Positions 22,689-32,986 are shown, numbered from the stretch's first letter. The stretch: 64,000 bases of DNA from an uncultured Eudoraea sp. (GCF_947258525.1 NZ_CAMYIP010000049.1:19593-83592); one strand, 5' to 3'. Notes: generated by a model from the letters alone, not told the origin. Translations and numbers: made by a program.

Positions 22689-22830
22689 CTGGCTTTCCCA
22701 GAGGTATTAACTACAACATCATTACTTTCAGTAATTTTTTGAGCCTCCAGGGACCGGCTTATAAGTTCTATACCAATTGATATTTTTACAAACAGAATTA
22801 TTCCTATTTTTAAACTCACAAAAAAAGACT

Positions 22831-23805
22831 ATGACTAACAAACCTTCATTTATTAAAGAACTTTCTTTGCCTGCCATCGCAGCGCCCATGTTCCTTATCT
22901 CTGGTCCTAAATTGGTTATTGAATGTTGCAAAAATGGAATTATAGGAACTTTTCCTGCCCTTAATCAACGTACAAGTGAAGGATTTGAAGAATGGCTTAT
23001 TCAAATAAAATCTGAATTAGATGCTTTCGAAGAAAAAACAGCGACTAAGGCAGCTCCATTTGGTGTAAATCTGATTGTTCATCCTACGAATCCAAGGCTC
23101 GAAGCAGATCTGAAATTATGCATTAAACATAAAGTTCCTATCATTATCACCTCTTTGGGAGCAGTTTCGCAACTAGTTGATGCTGTCCACAGTTATGGTG
23201 GATTGGTTTTTCACGATATAATCAAAAAAAGGCATGCGGAAAAGGCGGCTGAAGCAGGGGTTGATGGACTAATATTGGTTGCGGCCGGTGCCGGAGGTCA
23301 TGCAGGAACTATTAATCCTATGTCGCTTGTAGCAGAAATTAAAAAGTTCTACGATAAAACCATCATCCTTTCAGGCTGTATAAGTACCGGCAGAGATATT
23401 GCATCGGCCTTACAAATGGGGGCAGATTTGGCTTATATGGGTACACGCTTTATTAACACTGTTGAAAGTAAAGCGCCGGAGGAATATCGCCAGATGATCA
23501 TTAAGGCCGGAGCAAGTGATATTACCTATACTGCAGCCATCTCCGGAGTACATGCCAATTTTCTTGGAGCAAGTCTTGCAGCTGCAGGAATAACAGAAGA
23601 AGACCTGAAAAAGGACGTTAAAATTGACTTTGGGAAAGAACTAGATACGGAAGCCAAGGCATGGAAAACCATTTGGTCTGCCGGTCAGGGATCCACCACA
23701 ATAGATAATGTCCTTTCTGTCTCGGAACTCGTTGCGAGTCTTAAATCTGAATTTAAGGCAGCAATTGAAGAACAAATGGCATTATTGGACAATTATCCAA
23801 AATAA
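22831..23805 (+). CDS. Nitronate monooxygenase family protein (NPD-like)
   Basis: ORF track starts at 22777; ATG at 22831 (MTNKPSFIKELSLPAIAAPMFLISGP) preferred. GLILVAAGAGGHAG and GADLAYMGTRFINT. Confidence 0.9.
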   Translation: MTNKPSFIKELSLPAIAAPMFLISGPKLVIECCKNGIIGTFPALNQRTSEGFEEWLIQIKSELDAFEEKTATKAAPFGVNLIVHPTNPRLEADLKLCIKHKVPIIITSLGAVSQLVDAVHSYGGLVFHDIIKKRHAEKAAEAGVDGLILVAAGAGGHAGTINPMSLVAEIKKFYDKTIILSGCISTGRDIASALQMGADLAYMGTRFINTVESKAPEEYRQMIIKAGASDITYTAAISGVHANFLGASLAAAGITEEDLKKDVKIDFGKELDTEAKAWKTIWSAGQGSTTIDNVLSVSELVASLKSEFKAAIEEQMALLDNYPK

Positions 23806-23827
23806 TAATTAAACAATCATCTAATAT

Positions 23828-24844
23828 ATGTACGTAAAAAGAAATATTGGCTGGGGAGTTATCCTGAGATATTCCTGGAAAAACGTTATCTTTTTTACCC
23901 TGTACGCAAGCTTGGTATTTTCTATATATCATTTTTTTGGCTGGAATTTCATTGATATTCCCTTTCAACCAATCAGTGTTATCGGTATTGCTGTTGCTTT
24001 TTATATTGGATTCAAAAACTCTCAAAGCTATGATCGTTTTTGGGAAGGTAGAAAAATTTGGGGTGGCATCGTAAATTACAGCAGAACCTGGGGTATTCAG
24101 GTATTAAGTTTTGTTCGTACTGAGGATAAGACATACGATAAAAAAATGCATACCCAATTAATCTACAGGCATATTGGATGGATAAATGCACTCAGAGTGC
24201 AACTGAGGCAACCAAAACCTTGGTCCTTAAAAGAAGACAGATCGGTTGAAAAAATGTATGAAAAACACGGAGAGCGAAACCCATCCTGTAACGAAGCTTT
24301 TAAATACGTAAATAAAAGAGAATTTATTGATCTAAAAAAAAGGGTAAACCCGGCTACCCATTTGGTTAAAAACCAGGCCATGGATATTGTTGCATTAAAA
24401 GAAAAGGGTGTTATTGATGGTTTCCAGGAAGATCAGATGCATTCTGTTTTAGAAGAGCTCTATAATCTCCAGGGTAAAAGTGAACGAATAAAAAACACGC
24501 CTTTTCCACGACAATATGGATATTTTTCAAGGCTTTTTACCTGGATATTCATTTTGATTTTACCTTATGGTCTGCTCGACGTTTTTGAAGATGAGACTTT
24601 AGTATCATTTGATTCTATGCAAGCCTGGTATGTATTTTTAATGATTCCCTTTTCAGTTCTGATTTCATGGGTATTTATTACCATGGAAAAAGTTGGGGAT
24701 AATAGCGAAGATCCTTTTGAAGGCAGATCATCTGATGTGCCAATGACCGCCTTATGCCGAACTATTGAAATTGATTTACGGGATATGCTGGATGAAGACA
24801 ATTTACCAGAAGCGGTTAAAGCCAAAGACCATATTCTCTACTAA
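23828..24844 (+). CDS. Bestrophin-family (UPF0187) membrane protein
   Basis: 338 aa; FYIGFKNSQSYDRFWEGRKIWGGIVNYSRTW, DPFEGRSSDVPMTALCRTIEIDLRDML. Confidence 0.9.
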   Translation: MYVKRNIGWGVILRYSWKNVIFFTLYASLVFSIYHFFGWNFIDIPFQPISVIGIAVAFYIGFKNSQSYDRFWEGRKIWGGIVNYSRTWGIQVLSFVRTEDKTYDKKMHTQLIYRHIGWINALRVQLRQPKPWSLKEDRSVEKMYEKHGERNPSCNEAFKYVNKREFIDLKKRVNPATHLVKNQAMDIVALKEKGVIDGFQEDQMHSVLEELYNLQGKSERIKNTPFPRQYGYFSRLFTWIFILILPYGLLDVFEDETLVSFDSMQAWYVFLMIPFSVLISWVFITMEKVGDNSEDPFEGRSSDVPMTALCRTIEIDLRDMLDEDNLPEAVKAKDHILY

Positions 24845-25803
24845 TGCCTCTGGTTAAATCTCAATACAATCCTCCCCTTCCATTTAAAAATGGTCATATC
24901 TCTACTATTTACTCCGGCTTGATTAGAAAGGTTAATAATTTTAGCCAGCAAAGGGAACGTCTGGAACTGGGGGATGGTGATTTTATAGATTTGGACTGGA
25001 GCTTTTCTCAAACCCCGAGTAATGCCGTTGTTATTCTTCTGCATGGTCTTGAAGGCCATGGGCAACGTCCTTACATAACAGGAAGTGCCAGGCATTTTAA
25101 TTCCAACGGACTTGATAGTTGTGCTGTAAATTTCAGAGGCTGTAGCGGAGAAACCAATCGATTATTCAGGTCTTATCATTCAGGAGCTACAGAAGATCTC
25201 AAAGCGGTAATACAACACATCCTTTCTACCAGGAAATACAGCAGCATTTATATAAAAGGGTTTAGCCTAGGGGGTAATCTCACACTAAAGTATCTGGGAG
25301 AAGGTGAAGTTGCAAATGAAATAAAAGGAGCTGTAACTGTTTCCGTGCCTTGCAGTTTACACGATTCTCTCATACAATTGCTTAAATTTAAAAATACGCT
25401 TTATGCCAAGAGGTTTAAAAAACATCTGATTGAGAAGCTTTACATAAAACAAAAGAAATTCCCGGAATTAATATCCGTTAAGGAAATAGAAACTATAAAG
25501 ACCCTTAAAGACTTTGATGATGTTTACACAAGCAGAGCTCATGGATTTGAGGATGCTTTAGATTACTACAAACAGTGTAGCAGCCTTCAGTTTTTACCCC
25601 GGATAAAGATTCCTGCATTGATTATTAATGCCCGGGACGACTCATTTTTAGGCCGCGATTGCTACCCGGTTAAAGAAGCAGAGAATAACCCAAGGCTTTT
25701 TCTTGATATGCCTAAATATGGAGGACATGTGGGATTTTTTGATTCACAAAACATATCCTATTCGGAAAAAATTGGCTTAAAGTTTATTAAGGATCTTTTT
25801 TGA
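24844..25803 (+). CDS. YheT-family alpha/beta-fold hydrolase
   Basis: 319 aa; LLHGLEGHGQRPYI, VNFRGCSGETNR, GFSLGGNLTLKYLGE. Confidence 0.9.
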   Translation: MPLVKSQYNPPLPFKNGHISTIYSGLIRKVNNFSQQRERLELGDGDFIDLDWSFSQTPSNAVVILLHGLEGHGQRPYITGSARHFNSNGLDSCAVNFRGCSGETNRLFRSYHSGATEDLKAVIQHILSTRKYSSIYIKGFSLGGNLTLKYLGEGEVANEIKGAVTVSVPCSLHDSLIQLLKFKNTLYAKRFKKHLIEKLYIKQKKFPELISVKEIETIKTLKDFDDVYTSRAHGFEDALDYYKQCSSLQFLPRIKIPALIINARDDSFLGRDCYPVKEAENNPRLFLDMPKYGGHVGFFDSQNISYSEKIGLKFIKDLF

Positions 25804-25844
25804 TCCATGCTATTTCTTATCTTAGTGCTTTTAATTTAAATGAC

Positions 25845-26327
25845 ATGCGAAAAATATTTGCCATAATTGCAATTTGTGCCGTGGCTACCAGCTGTGGAGA
25901 AAAAAAAGAAGAGAAAAAAGAAGGTGGTTTTGAAATGAACCGCGCCAAAAAGGAAGTGCAAGTAGAAACTAAGTCTGAAACTGTCCCGGTTGATCTAAAT
26001 AACAAAGGTATAGGGCCAATTACCTCTGTTGAATTTGCCGAAGAAATTGATACTGAAATGGCAGCGGTGGGTGAGGCAAAGTACAGCGCTATTTGTACCG
26101 CTTGCCACATGGCAAACCAACGTATGATAGGACCTGCTTTAGCAGGTGTTTATGATCGCAGAAGCCCGGAATGGGTCATGAATATGATCCTAAACCCGGA
26201 TGGCATGCTTAAAGAAGATCCAATTGCTATAGCTTTATATGAAGAATACAATAAAGCTGTAATGCTCAATCAGAATTTAAGTGAGGAAGAGGCTCGGGCG
26301 GTAGCCGAATACTTGCGTACCTTATAA
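25845..26327 (+). CDS. c-type cytochrome lipoprotein
   Basis: ATG at 25845 gives MRKIFAIIAICAVATSCGEKK (lipobox). CTACH haem-binding site and an MxxMILNPDGM distal Met region. Confidence 0.9.
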   Translation: MRKIFAIIAICAVATSCGEKKEEKKEGGFEMNRAKKEVQVETKSETVPVDLNNKGIGPITSVEFAEEIDTEMAAVGEAKYSAICTACHMANQRMIGPALAGVYDRRSPEWVMNMILNPDGMLKEDPIAIALYEEYNKAVMLNQNLSEEEARAVAEYLRTL

Positions 26328-26346
26328 AGTTTAGATTTACTTATTT

Positions 26347-26393
26347 AAGTGCTGTTCTCTGGATTTTATATAAAGAGTTCAGCACTTTTTTTT
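26347..26393 (+). terminator. Intrinsic terminator after the cytochrome c gene
   Basis: AAGTGCTG...CAGCACTT stem followed by T8. Confidence 0.75.
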
Positions 26394-26524
26394 GAAGAAT
26401 TATATCAACATAGATGGTTATACGTCCATATTTGTATTAGTCCCTCACAGAGCAAACCACTTTACTCATTTTACCTTTTTAACAAATAAAGAAATTCTTA
26501 GTTTCGTACAAGCAAATTAACGAT

Positions 26525-27226
26525 ATGAAAAAAATTCTATTAAGATCATTAGTAATAATTCTATTGATAACAGGCTTCAAGAATTACGGACAAAATAAAA
26601 ACTTTATTGATCAACCGTATTTAGAGACCACCGCACGAGTTGATACCTTAGTTATACCAGACCGTATTTATCTATCAATACGAATTACAGAAGCAGACAC
26701 CAAGGGAAAAACTTCGGTTGAAAAATTAGAGAACAAAATGGCCGACAAACTGAAATCACTGGGTATTGATATCGAGAAACAGCTTACGCTTTCAGATCTG
26801 GCAAGTAATTTTAAAAAGTATTTCCTAAGAAAAGTGGACGTACAAAAAGATAAGGAATATTCATTATTGGTCTATGACGCGGTAATGGCAGGAAAGGTTA
26901 TCCTGGGTCTTGAATCAATTGGAATCTCAAATGTGAACCTAACAAAAACCGAGTATTCAAAAATTGAAAAGCTTAAAATTGATCTGAGACAAGAGGCTGT
27001 TCGGGCAGCAAAAAAACAGGCAGAGGCTATGGTACTCCCTTTAGATCAGAAACTGGGAAATGCCCTTTATATCTCCGATCTAAATACGGGCATACAACCC
27101 ATGATGGATGGACGAATGGCGAGGGTACAAATGTTTAAAGAGGCCGATGAAGAGCAACCCATAGCTATTGAATTTGAAAAGATAAAAATAGAAAGTACTG
27201 TAAATGTTAAATTTTCAATCCAGTAA
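26525..27226 (+). CDS. SIMPL domain-containing (DUF541) secreted protein
   Basis: 233 aa with signal peptide; DRIYLSIRITEADTKGKTSVEKLENKMADKLKSLGID. Confidence 0.85.
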   Translation: MKKILLRSLVIILLITGFKNYGQNKNFIDQPYLETTARVDTLVIPDRIYLSIRITEADTKGKTSVEKLENKMADKLKSLGIDIEKQLTLSDLASNFKKYFLRKVDVQKDKEYSLLVYDAVMAGKVILGLESIGISNVNLTKTEYSKIEKLKIDLRQEAVRAAKKQAEAMVLPLDQKLGNALYISDLNTGIQPMMDGRMARVQMFKEADEEQPIAIEFEKIKIESTVNVKFSIQ

Positions 27227-27229
27227 CTA

Positions 27230-28759
27230 TCAGACCTTATCCACAACTAGCTTGTAGGTAGGATCCTCGAGGACATTGACATCAATTATGGCATCGGCAT
27301 TTGACAATAGGCGTCTGCAATCCTCACTCAAATGCCTCAAATGAACTTTCTTACCTACTTTGTGATAGCGTTCCGTAATTTTGTTCAATGCTTCTATGGC
27401 AGACATATCTACTACCCTGCTTTCTCTAAAGTCAATGATCACTTCATCCGGATCTTCCAGTACTTCAAACTTCTCATTAAATAAAGTGACAGATCCAAAA
27501 AACAGTGGCCCATAGATCTCATAATGTTTTATTCCATTTTCATCGATATATTTCCTTGCGCGTATCCTTTTAGCATTATCCCATGCGAAGACAAGGGCAG
27601 AAATTATAACCCCAACCAACACTGCTAAGGCAAGGTTATGGAGAAATACCGTCACCAGGGTTACCAATATCATTACAAGCACATCAGATTTTGGCATTCT
27701 TCGAAAGGTACGCAAGCTAGCCCACTCAAATGTTCCTAAAGCAACCATTATCATTAAGCCGGTAAGTGCAGCCATAGGTACTTTTTCAATCAGGTCAGCA
27801 CCAAACATGATAAAAACTAGAAGCATCACCGCAGCCACAATTCCCGATAATCTTGCCCTTGCTCCATTGGAAGTATTGATTAAACTCTGGCCAATCATAG
27901 CACAACCGCCCATTCCGGAAAAAAGTCCCGAAAGAATATTCGCTGTTCCCTGGGCAACCGCTTCTTTGTTCCCGCGTCCACGGGTTTCTGTAATTTCATC
28001 TATAATATTAAGCGTTAACAAACTCTCAATTAAGCCTACGCCCGCAACTATAACCGCATAAGGGAAAATGATCTGGAGCGTTTCCAAATTAACAGGCAGT
28101 TGTGGAATATGAAAAGGAGGAAATCCGCCTTGAATAGAAGCAATATCACCAATTGTTTTAGTGTCTATATCGAATGCAAGTACCAGTCCAAAAACGGCCA
28201 GGATCGCAATCAGGGAGGCAGGAACCGCCTTACTTAATTTTGGCAATCCCCATATTACGAGCATTGTGAAAAAAACTAATCCTAAAAAAATGAATAAAGT
28301 ACTACCGGACAACCAAGAGCCATCTGACGACTTGAACTGGTCTAACTGTGAAATAAAAATAATTATCGCCAACCCATTTACAAATCCAAATATTACCGGA
28401 TGGGGAACGAGCCGCATTAATTTACCTAATCGAAGAACGCCGGCGGCAATTTGTAAAATTCCTGCCAGCACAACTGTAGCAAATACGTATTCCACACCAT
28501 AATCCATGGCAAGTGAAACTATAACAACCGCAACTGCCCCCGTTGCTCCGGAAATCATTCCCGGTCTTCCCCCGAGTATAGAAGTAACCAGCCCCATTAC
28601 AAAAGCTGCATATAATCCGGTTAATGGGGATAGCCCGGCAATGAGGGCAAAAGCTATTGCCTCGGGGACTAAGGCCAATGCCACAGTTAATCCGGATAGG
28701 ACTTCAGTTTTATAATTTACTTTTTGAGAAAAATCAAATAGATTTAAGTACTTCTTCAA
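27230..28759 (-). CDS. SulP family inorganic anion transporter with STAS domain
   Basis: 509 aa; GLTVALALVPEAIAFALIAGLSPLTGLYAAF and FRESRVVDMSAIEALNKI (STAS). Confidence 0.94.
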   Translation of the reverse strand: MKKYLNLFDFSQKVNYKTEVLSGLTVALALVPEAIAFALIAGLSPLTGLYAAFVMGLVTSILGGRPGMISGATGAVAVVIVSLAMDYGVEYVFATVVLAGILQIAAGVLRLGKLMRLVPHPVIFGFVNGLAIIIFISQLDQFKSSDGSWLSGSTLFIFLGLVFFTMLVIWGLPKLSKAVPASLIAILAVFGLVLAFDIDTKTIGDIASIQGGFPPFHIPQLPVNLETLQIIFPYAVIVAGVGLIESLLTLNIIDEITETRGRGNKEAVAQGTANILSGLFSGMGGCAMIGQSLINTSNGARARLSGIVAAVMLLVFIMFGADLIEKVPMAALTGLMIMVALGTFEWASLRTFRRMPKSDVLVMILVTLVTVFLHNLALAVLVGVIISALVFAWDNAKRIRARKYIDENGIKHYEIYGPLFFGSVTLFNEKFEVLEDPDEVIIDFRESRVVDMSAIEALNKITERYHKVGKKVHLRHLSEDCRRLLSNADAIIDVNVLEDPTYKLVVDKV

Positions 28760-28840
28760 AGCCTTTATATTTTAAGGAGGCAAAAATAGTACTTATTAAC
28801 AGTTTAAAGACTTAATTGAAAAGAATTATGGAATTCATAA

Positions 28841-29815
28841 TTACCACCGATCCAGGCCTAATAATTTCTTCCCAAGTTCAGATAATTTAGCAGTATCGTA
28901 TTTAACTTGCTCCCAATTTCTTGGATCACCCGGAAAGGCATAACCCTCCGGAGCTACTCTGTTCTTCCAGGAATTAATGCGCCATTGTCTTAATTCTTCA
29001 TTTTCCTCTTCTGCCGGCATCATTGAAATATACTGAGCTATTCTTACTTTATCCTTAGATCTGTTGGGTCTGATACCATGAGGCTGAGTGCTGTTAAATA
29101 TAAGCAGATCTCCTGCCTCCATTTTTACTTTCACAATCTTTTCTTCCAAACCAGTTGTGTCTGGTTGAAAGTGATCCCTGTCTTCAGGTTGGGTTAGTTT
29201 CCAGCTATCATAATTTCTATACAACCATGGAATGCATTGAAAGCCTCCCATGTTCTCGTCCGTCTGATCAACTAGTGCCAGCACACCTTGGACGTTTTGC
29301 GGGCGTGTTTCGGGATCATAATCCCAATGTATAAAGCCTTTCTTTTCAAATCCGGGTCTTTGTGGAAAATTTAGATTGGCCCGGTCAATAGTGACCCAAA
29401 GTTTATCCGTCCCCCAAACATCCACAAAAGCATCATATACACGTTGTGTTTGCCGGTTATTCCAAAGATGCTGGTTGTTATAAACCTCAACCATACCCGT
29501 GCCGGTTAGCTCTTTCATTTGCATTTCAGCCCGCGGTGGCGCATACCAGGTTTCAGGGTCGCTCGGATCTTTTTCGTCGAATTCCCATAGAAAATCTGCA
29601 GTTATCCTGGCCTGTTCTCTGGAAATTGCATTTTTTATCACTATATAACCATTATGCTTCCAGAATTCCCAGTCCTTTTCGCTAAGAACTCTTAAAGGAA
29701 CATTATTAGACCTGTCATTAAGTTGAATTTTGCTACTTGTAGCCGTTGATGGGTTTCCCGGAATATCCTTGTGGGCCTTATTGGCCATTTCCAGTTTGGA
29801 TGCTGCTTTTTCCAT
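28841..29815 (-). CDS. Phytanoyl-CoA dioxygenase (PhyH)-family Fe(II)/2OG oxygenase
   Basis: 324 aa; GFIHWDYDPET (HxD), QPHGIRPNRSKDKVRIAQYI (distal His/Arg). Confidence 0.88.
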   Translation of the reverse strand: MEKAASKLEMANKAHKDIPGNPSTATSSKIQLNDRSNNVPLRVLSEKDWEFWKHNGYIVIKNAISREQARITADFLWEFDEKDPSDPETWYAPPRAEMQMKELTGTGMVEVYNNQHLWNNRQTQRVYDAFVDVWGTDKLWVTIDRANLNFPQRPGFEKKGFIHWDYDPETRPQNVQGVLALVDQTDENMGGFQCIPWLYRNYDSWKLTQPEDRDHFQPDTTGLEEKIVKVKMEAGDLLIFNSTQPHGIRPNRSKDKVRIAQYISMMPAEEENEELRQWRINSWKNRVAPEGYAFPGDPRNWEQVKYDTAKLSELGKKLLGLDRW

Positions 29816-29961
29816 AATGATTCTGTATTGAAATTAAAAGATAGTCAAATCTAAAGAGATCTTATGGCGATCTCCACCTTGATTTTGATCAATAATTGTA
29901 CTATATTGATATTTATTATCCCAATTATAGTCTATAACAACAATTTTGTTAAATATTTGAT

Positions 29962-30819
29962 TTGAAAATTCAATTAGAACAAATAAATCCGGATGCCAAG
30001 AGCTCATTCAGATTATTGCACAATCCAAGATTAAACGACTTATTCTACTGGCATTTTCACCCGGAATATGAATTGGTCTATATTGAAGGTGCCAACGGTA
30101 CAAGGCATGTGGGAGATCATATCTCTCAATATGAACATAGTGATTTGGTACTGATAGGGTCTAATATCCCCCATTTGAATTTCGATTATGGCATACAGAC
30201 AGATTACAAAAAAGAGGTTTTGCATGTTAGTTCGGCATTTAAGAATAATATATTTACCGAAATTCCGGAGCTATCTGATGTGTTTGAACTTTTTGAAAAA
30301 TCTCAACATGGAATAGCCTTTACCGGAAATACCAAGGTTGCTGTGGGCTCAAGGCTAAAAAAACTTCATACTTTAAGTCCTTTTACACAGTTTCTGGAAG
30401 TACTGCATATTTTTTCAATTTTAGCAGCATCTCAGGAGTATGTCTTATTACATGACTATCCGGTTATAAATAAATACAGTCAAAAACAAAAAGACCGGTT
30501 GAAGAATATCTATGCATTCATTGATGAAAATTACCAGCGAAAAATAGAACTTAAAGAAGTAGCTTCAATTAGCAATTTAAGCAAAGAAGCTTTTTGCAGG
30601 TATTTTAAAGATGCTACAGGACGCTCTTTTACCTCATTCTTAAACCAATATCGCATTAGCCAGGCCAAGCGTTTACTTATGAAAGGCAGTAATATCAGCG
30701 AGGCTTGCTACGAATGCGGTTATGAAAGCCTTTCTTATTTTAATCGTACTTTTAAAAAAATTGCCTTTGAAAATCCATCTGATTTTAAAAAAAGATATTT
30801 AAATAAAAATACTTTCTAA
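29962..30819 (+). CDS. AraC family transcriptional regulator (cupin + HTH)
   Basis: 285 aa; FYWHFHPEYELVYIEGANGTRHVGDHI and LKEVASISNLSKEAFCRYFKDATGRSFTSFLNQYRISQAKRLL. Confidence 0.94.
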   Translation: MKIQLEQINPDAKSSFRLLHNPRLNDLFYWHFHPEYELVYIEGANGTRHVGDHISQYEHSDLVLIGSNIPHLNFDYGIQTDYKKEVLHVSSAFKNNIFTEIPELSDVFELFEKSQHGIAFTGNTKVAVGSRLKKLHTLSPFTQFLEVLHIFSILAASQEYVLLHDYPVINKYSQKQKDRLKNIYAFIDENYQRKIELKEVASISNLSKEAFCRYFKDATGRSFTSFLNQYRISQAKRLLMKGSNISEACYECGYESLSYFNRTFKKIAFENPSDFKKRYLNKNTF

Positions 30820-30832
30820 ACTCATAATTCAA

Positions 30833-32671
30833 ATGAAATTCATAGTTACATTAATATTTTTCATTATTTGCTCATCAACAATTGCGCAAGATGAGGTATT
30901 AAATAATGCATATAGCAGAGCATCTTTATCACTTAATGGAGAGTGGAACATAATTATAGATCCATATGAAAATGGCTATTATAATTATCGCTATGAAGCT
31001 TTTGATCTGACGGATCCGCCCTCAAAAAATGCATATTTTACAAATACATCCCCTGTGGACAAAACGGATTTAATAGAATATGATTTTGATAATTCCGAAA
31101 CATTAATGGTCCCAGGAGACTGGAATTCCCAAAAGGATAAACTTTTATATTATGAAGGTTCTATTTGGTACAAAAGGTCTTTCGATTATTCTAAAGAAGA
31201 AGCTGCCAACAGAGTTTTTGTTTACTTCGGAGCTGCAAATTATCAAGCTGATGTATACCTGAATGGAAGAAAACTGGGCCGACATATAGGCGGATTTACA
31301 CCATTTAATTTTGAAGTAACGGATTTGCTAATGGATAAAGGAAATTTTCTGGTAGTCAAAATTGATAATAAGAGAACCCCGGAAGCTGTCCCCACGTTGA
31401 ATACAGATTGGTGGAATTACGGTGGTCTTACCAGAGATGTGAAATTAATAGAAACAAAAGAGACTTATATAGATGACTATATGATTCAATTAAATCCTAA
31501 AAATTCCGATGAAATTTTAGGATATATTCAGCTCAATGGCCCTGATAAAGCAAATAGAGAAGTAACACTTAAAATATCAGAAGCGAAAATTTCCAGAAAA
31601 GTAAACACCGACATAACCGGCAGGGCTCAAATACATATTAAAAAGGCAAAATTGAAAAAATGGAGTCCGGAAAATCCAAAATTATATGATGTTTCTCTCA
31701 ATGCAGGTAGAGACCAGATCAAAGATAAGATTGGTTTTAGAACCATAAAAACCGAAGGAACATCAATTTTATTAAATAATAAACCAATTTTTTTAAGAGG
31801 AATATGTATCCATGAAGAGAGTCCTATTAATCAAGGACGAGCAAAAACCATGAAAGATTCTGAAAAACTTTTAGAATGGGTAAAGGAAATGAACGGAAAT
31901 TTTGCACGCCTGGCGCATTATCCCCATAATGAGTCTATGGTCAGAGCCGCTGATAGTATGGGAATATTGCTGTGGGAGGAAAACCCGGTTTATTGGACTA
32001 TTAAATGGGAGAATCCCAGCACCTACGAAAACGCTCAAAATCAACTTACAGAGGTCATACAAAGAGATAAGAACAGGGCATCAGTCATCATTTGGTCCAT
32101 GGCTAATGAAACCCCGGTAAGTGAGCCCCGTCTTAAATTTCTTAAAAAATTGAAAGAACATACCAGAAGTCTGGACCCTACCCGTTTAATAAGCGCAGCA
32201 TTAGAACAAAATACCGTTGATGGTAACAGTAATGTGCTAACCATAGATGATCCTTTTGCAGAGGAGGTCGATATCCTGAGCTTTAACCAATATATAGGCT
32301 GGTATGTTGGATTGCCTGACAAAGCTCGTACCATTACCTGGAAAATTGATCAGAACAAACCTGTATTTATTTCAGAATTTGGAGCAGGAGCTAAATTTGG
32401 TTATCATGCTGACAAAGAAACAAGGTGGTCCGAAGAATATCAGGAATATCTTTACGAAGAATCATTAAATATGCTAGACAAAATTGAAAAATTACAAGGA
32501 TTTTCGCCATGGGTTCTAAAAGACTTCAGATCACCCAGAAGACCTCTGGCAAAAATTCAGGACGGATATAACAGAAAGGGTCTTTTTGATGAAAAAGGAA
32601 ATAAAAAGAAAGCGTTCTATGTTCTGAAAGAATATTACGACAACAAAGCAAATGCAGCAAAGGGTAATTAA
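30833..32671 (+). CDS. Glycoside hydrolase family 2 protein (beta-glucuronidase/beta-galactosidase-like)
   Basis: 612 aa with signal peptide; SLNGEWNIIIDP, VIIWSMANETPV (acid/base NE), KPVFISEFGAGA (nucleophile E). Confidence 0.93.
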   Translation: MKFIVTLIFFIICSSTIAQDEVLNNAYSRASLSLNGEWNIIIDPYENGYYNYRYEAFDLTDPPSKNAYFTNTSPVDKTDLIEYDFDNSETLMVPGDWNSQKDKLLYYEGSIWYKRSFDYSKEEAANRVFVYFGAANYQADVYLNGRKLGRHIGGFTPFNFEVTDLLMDKGNFLVVKIDNKRTPEAVPTLNTDWWNYGGLTRDVKLIETKETYIDDYMIQLNPKNSDEILGYIQLNGPDKANREVTLKISEAKISRKVNTDITGRAQIHIKKAKLKKWSPENPKLYDVSLNAGRDQIKDKIGFRTIKTEGTSILLNNKPIFLRGICIHEESPINQGRAKTMKDSEKLLEWVKEMNGNFARLAHYPHNESMVRAADSMGILLWEENPVYWTIKWENPSTYENAQNQLTEVIQRDKNRASVIIWSMANETPVSEPRLKFLKKLKEHTRSLDPTRLISAALEQNTVDGNSNVLTIDDPFAEEVDILSFNQYIGWYVGLPDKARTITWKIDQNKPVFISEFGAGAKFGYHADKETRWSEEYQEYLYEESLNMLDKIEKLQGFSPWVLKDFRSPRRPLAKIQDGYNRKGLFDEKGNKKKAFYVLKEYYDNKANAAKGN

Positions 32672-32683
32672 GATATTGTGTAC

Positions 32684-32719
32684 AAAAAAACCACTCCGAA
32701 TTGAAATCCGGAGCGGTTT
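32684..32719 (-). terminator. Intrinsic terminator
   Basis: 13-bp stem on the minus strand with G-U wobbles (A/C mismatch on plus), followed by T7. Confidence 0.75.
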
Positions 32720-32822
32720 CTAACTAAATAACCAACCAAAAATATTTTTTTACAAACCTTTCCCTACTAACTTAAATAACGCAATATTTAAAGTTTTCAT
32801 TGCCTGGATACAGGTAAACCAA
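32684..32822 (-). ncRNA. Putative sRNA copy 2 (same architecture as 2947-3058)
   Basis: Minus strand: CCTG/CAGG hairpin (32800-32817), AACTTTAAATATTG (32782-32795), identical 17-mer TTTGGTTGGTTATTTAG (32724-32740), terminator stem AAACCGCUCCGGA/UUCGGAGUGGUUU plus T7. Both neighbouring genes are on the plus strand. Confidence 0.5.
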
Positions 32823-32960
32823 TGTTAAAGTTTTGAGTATTTCATCGTTTTTTAACTTGGCAATTTCAACATTATTCCCACGACCCAGACAATACTATTT
32901 GTCTGATAAAATATTATAATACAATGACTGTCAATAAATTAAGTGGTTATTATTTTTAAG

Positions 32961-32968
32961 TACATTTG
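32961..32968 (+). promoter_or_regulatory. Candidate -7 box TACATTTG upstream of gpsA
   Basis: TAnnTTTG match 18 nt upstream of the ATG at 32987; shares TACATTTGATAG with 40208. Confidence 0.5.
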
Positions 32969-32986
32969 ATAGACTAAATTAGTTTG

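Noticed and set aside
22685-22819. 44-aa minus-strand reading VSLKIGIILFVKISIGIELISRSLEAQKITESNDVVVNTSGKAS*
   Set aside because: Considered as a gene remnant (vaguely like a PLP-enzyme C-terminus), but GTG start, no upstream context and too short to support.
27807-28715. Plus-strand ORFs (84, 113, 69 aa) over the SulP transporter
   Set aside because: Antisense; composition reflects the transporter codons only.
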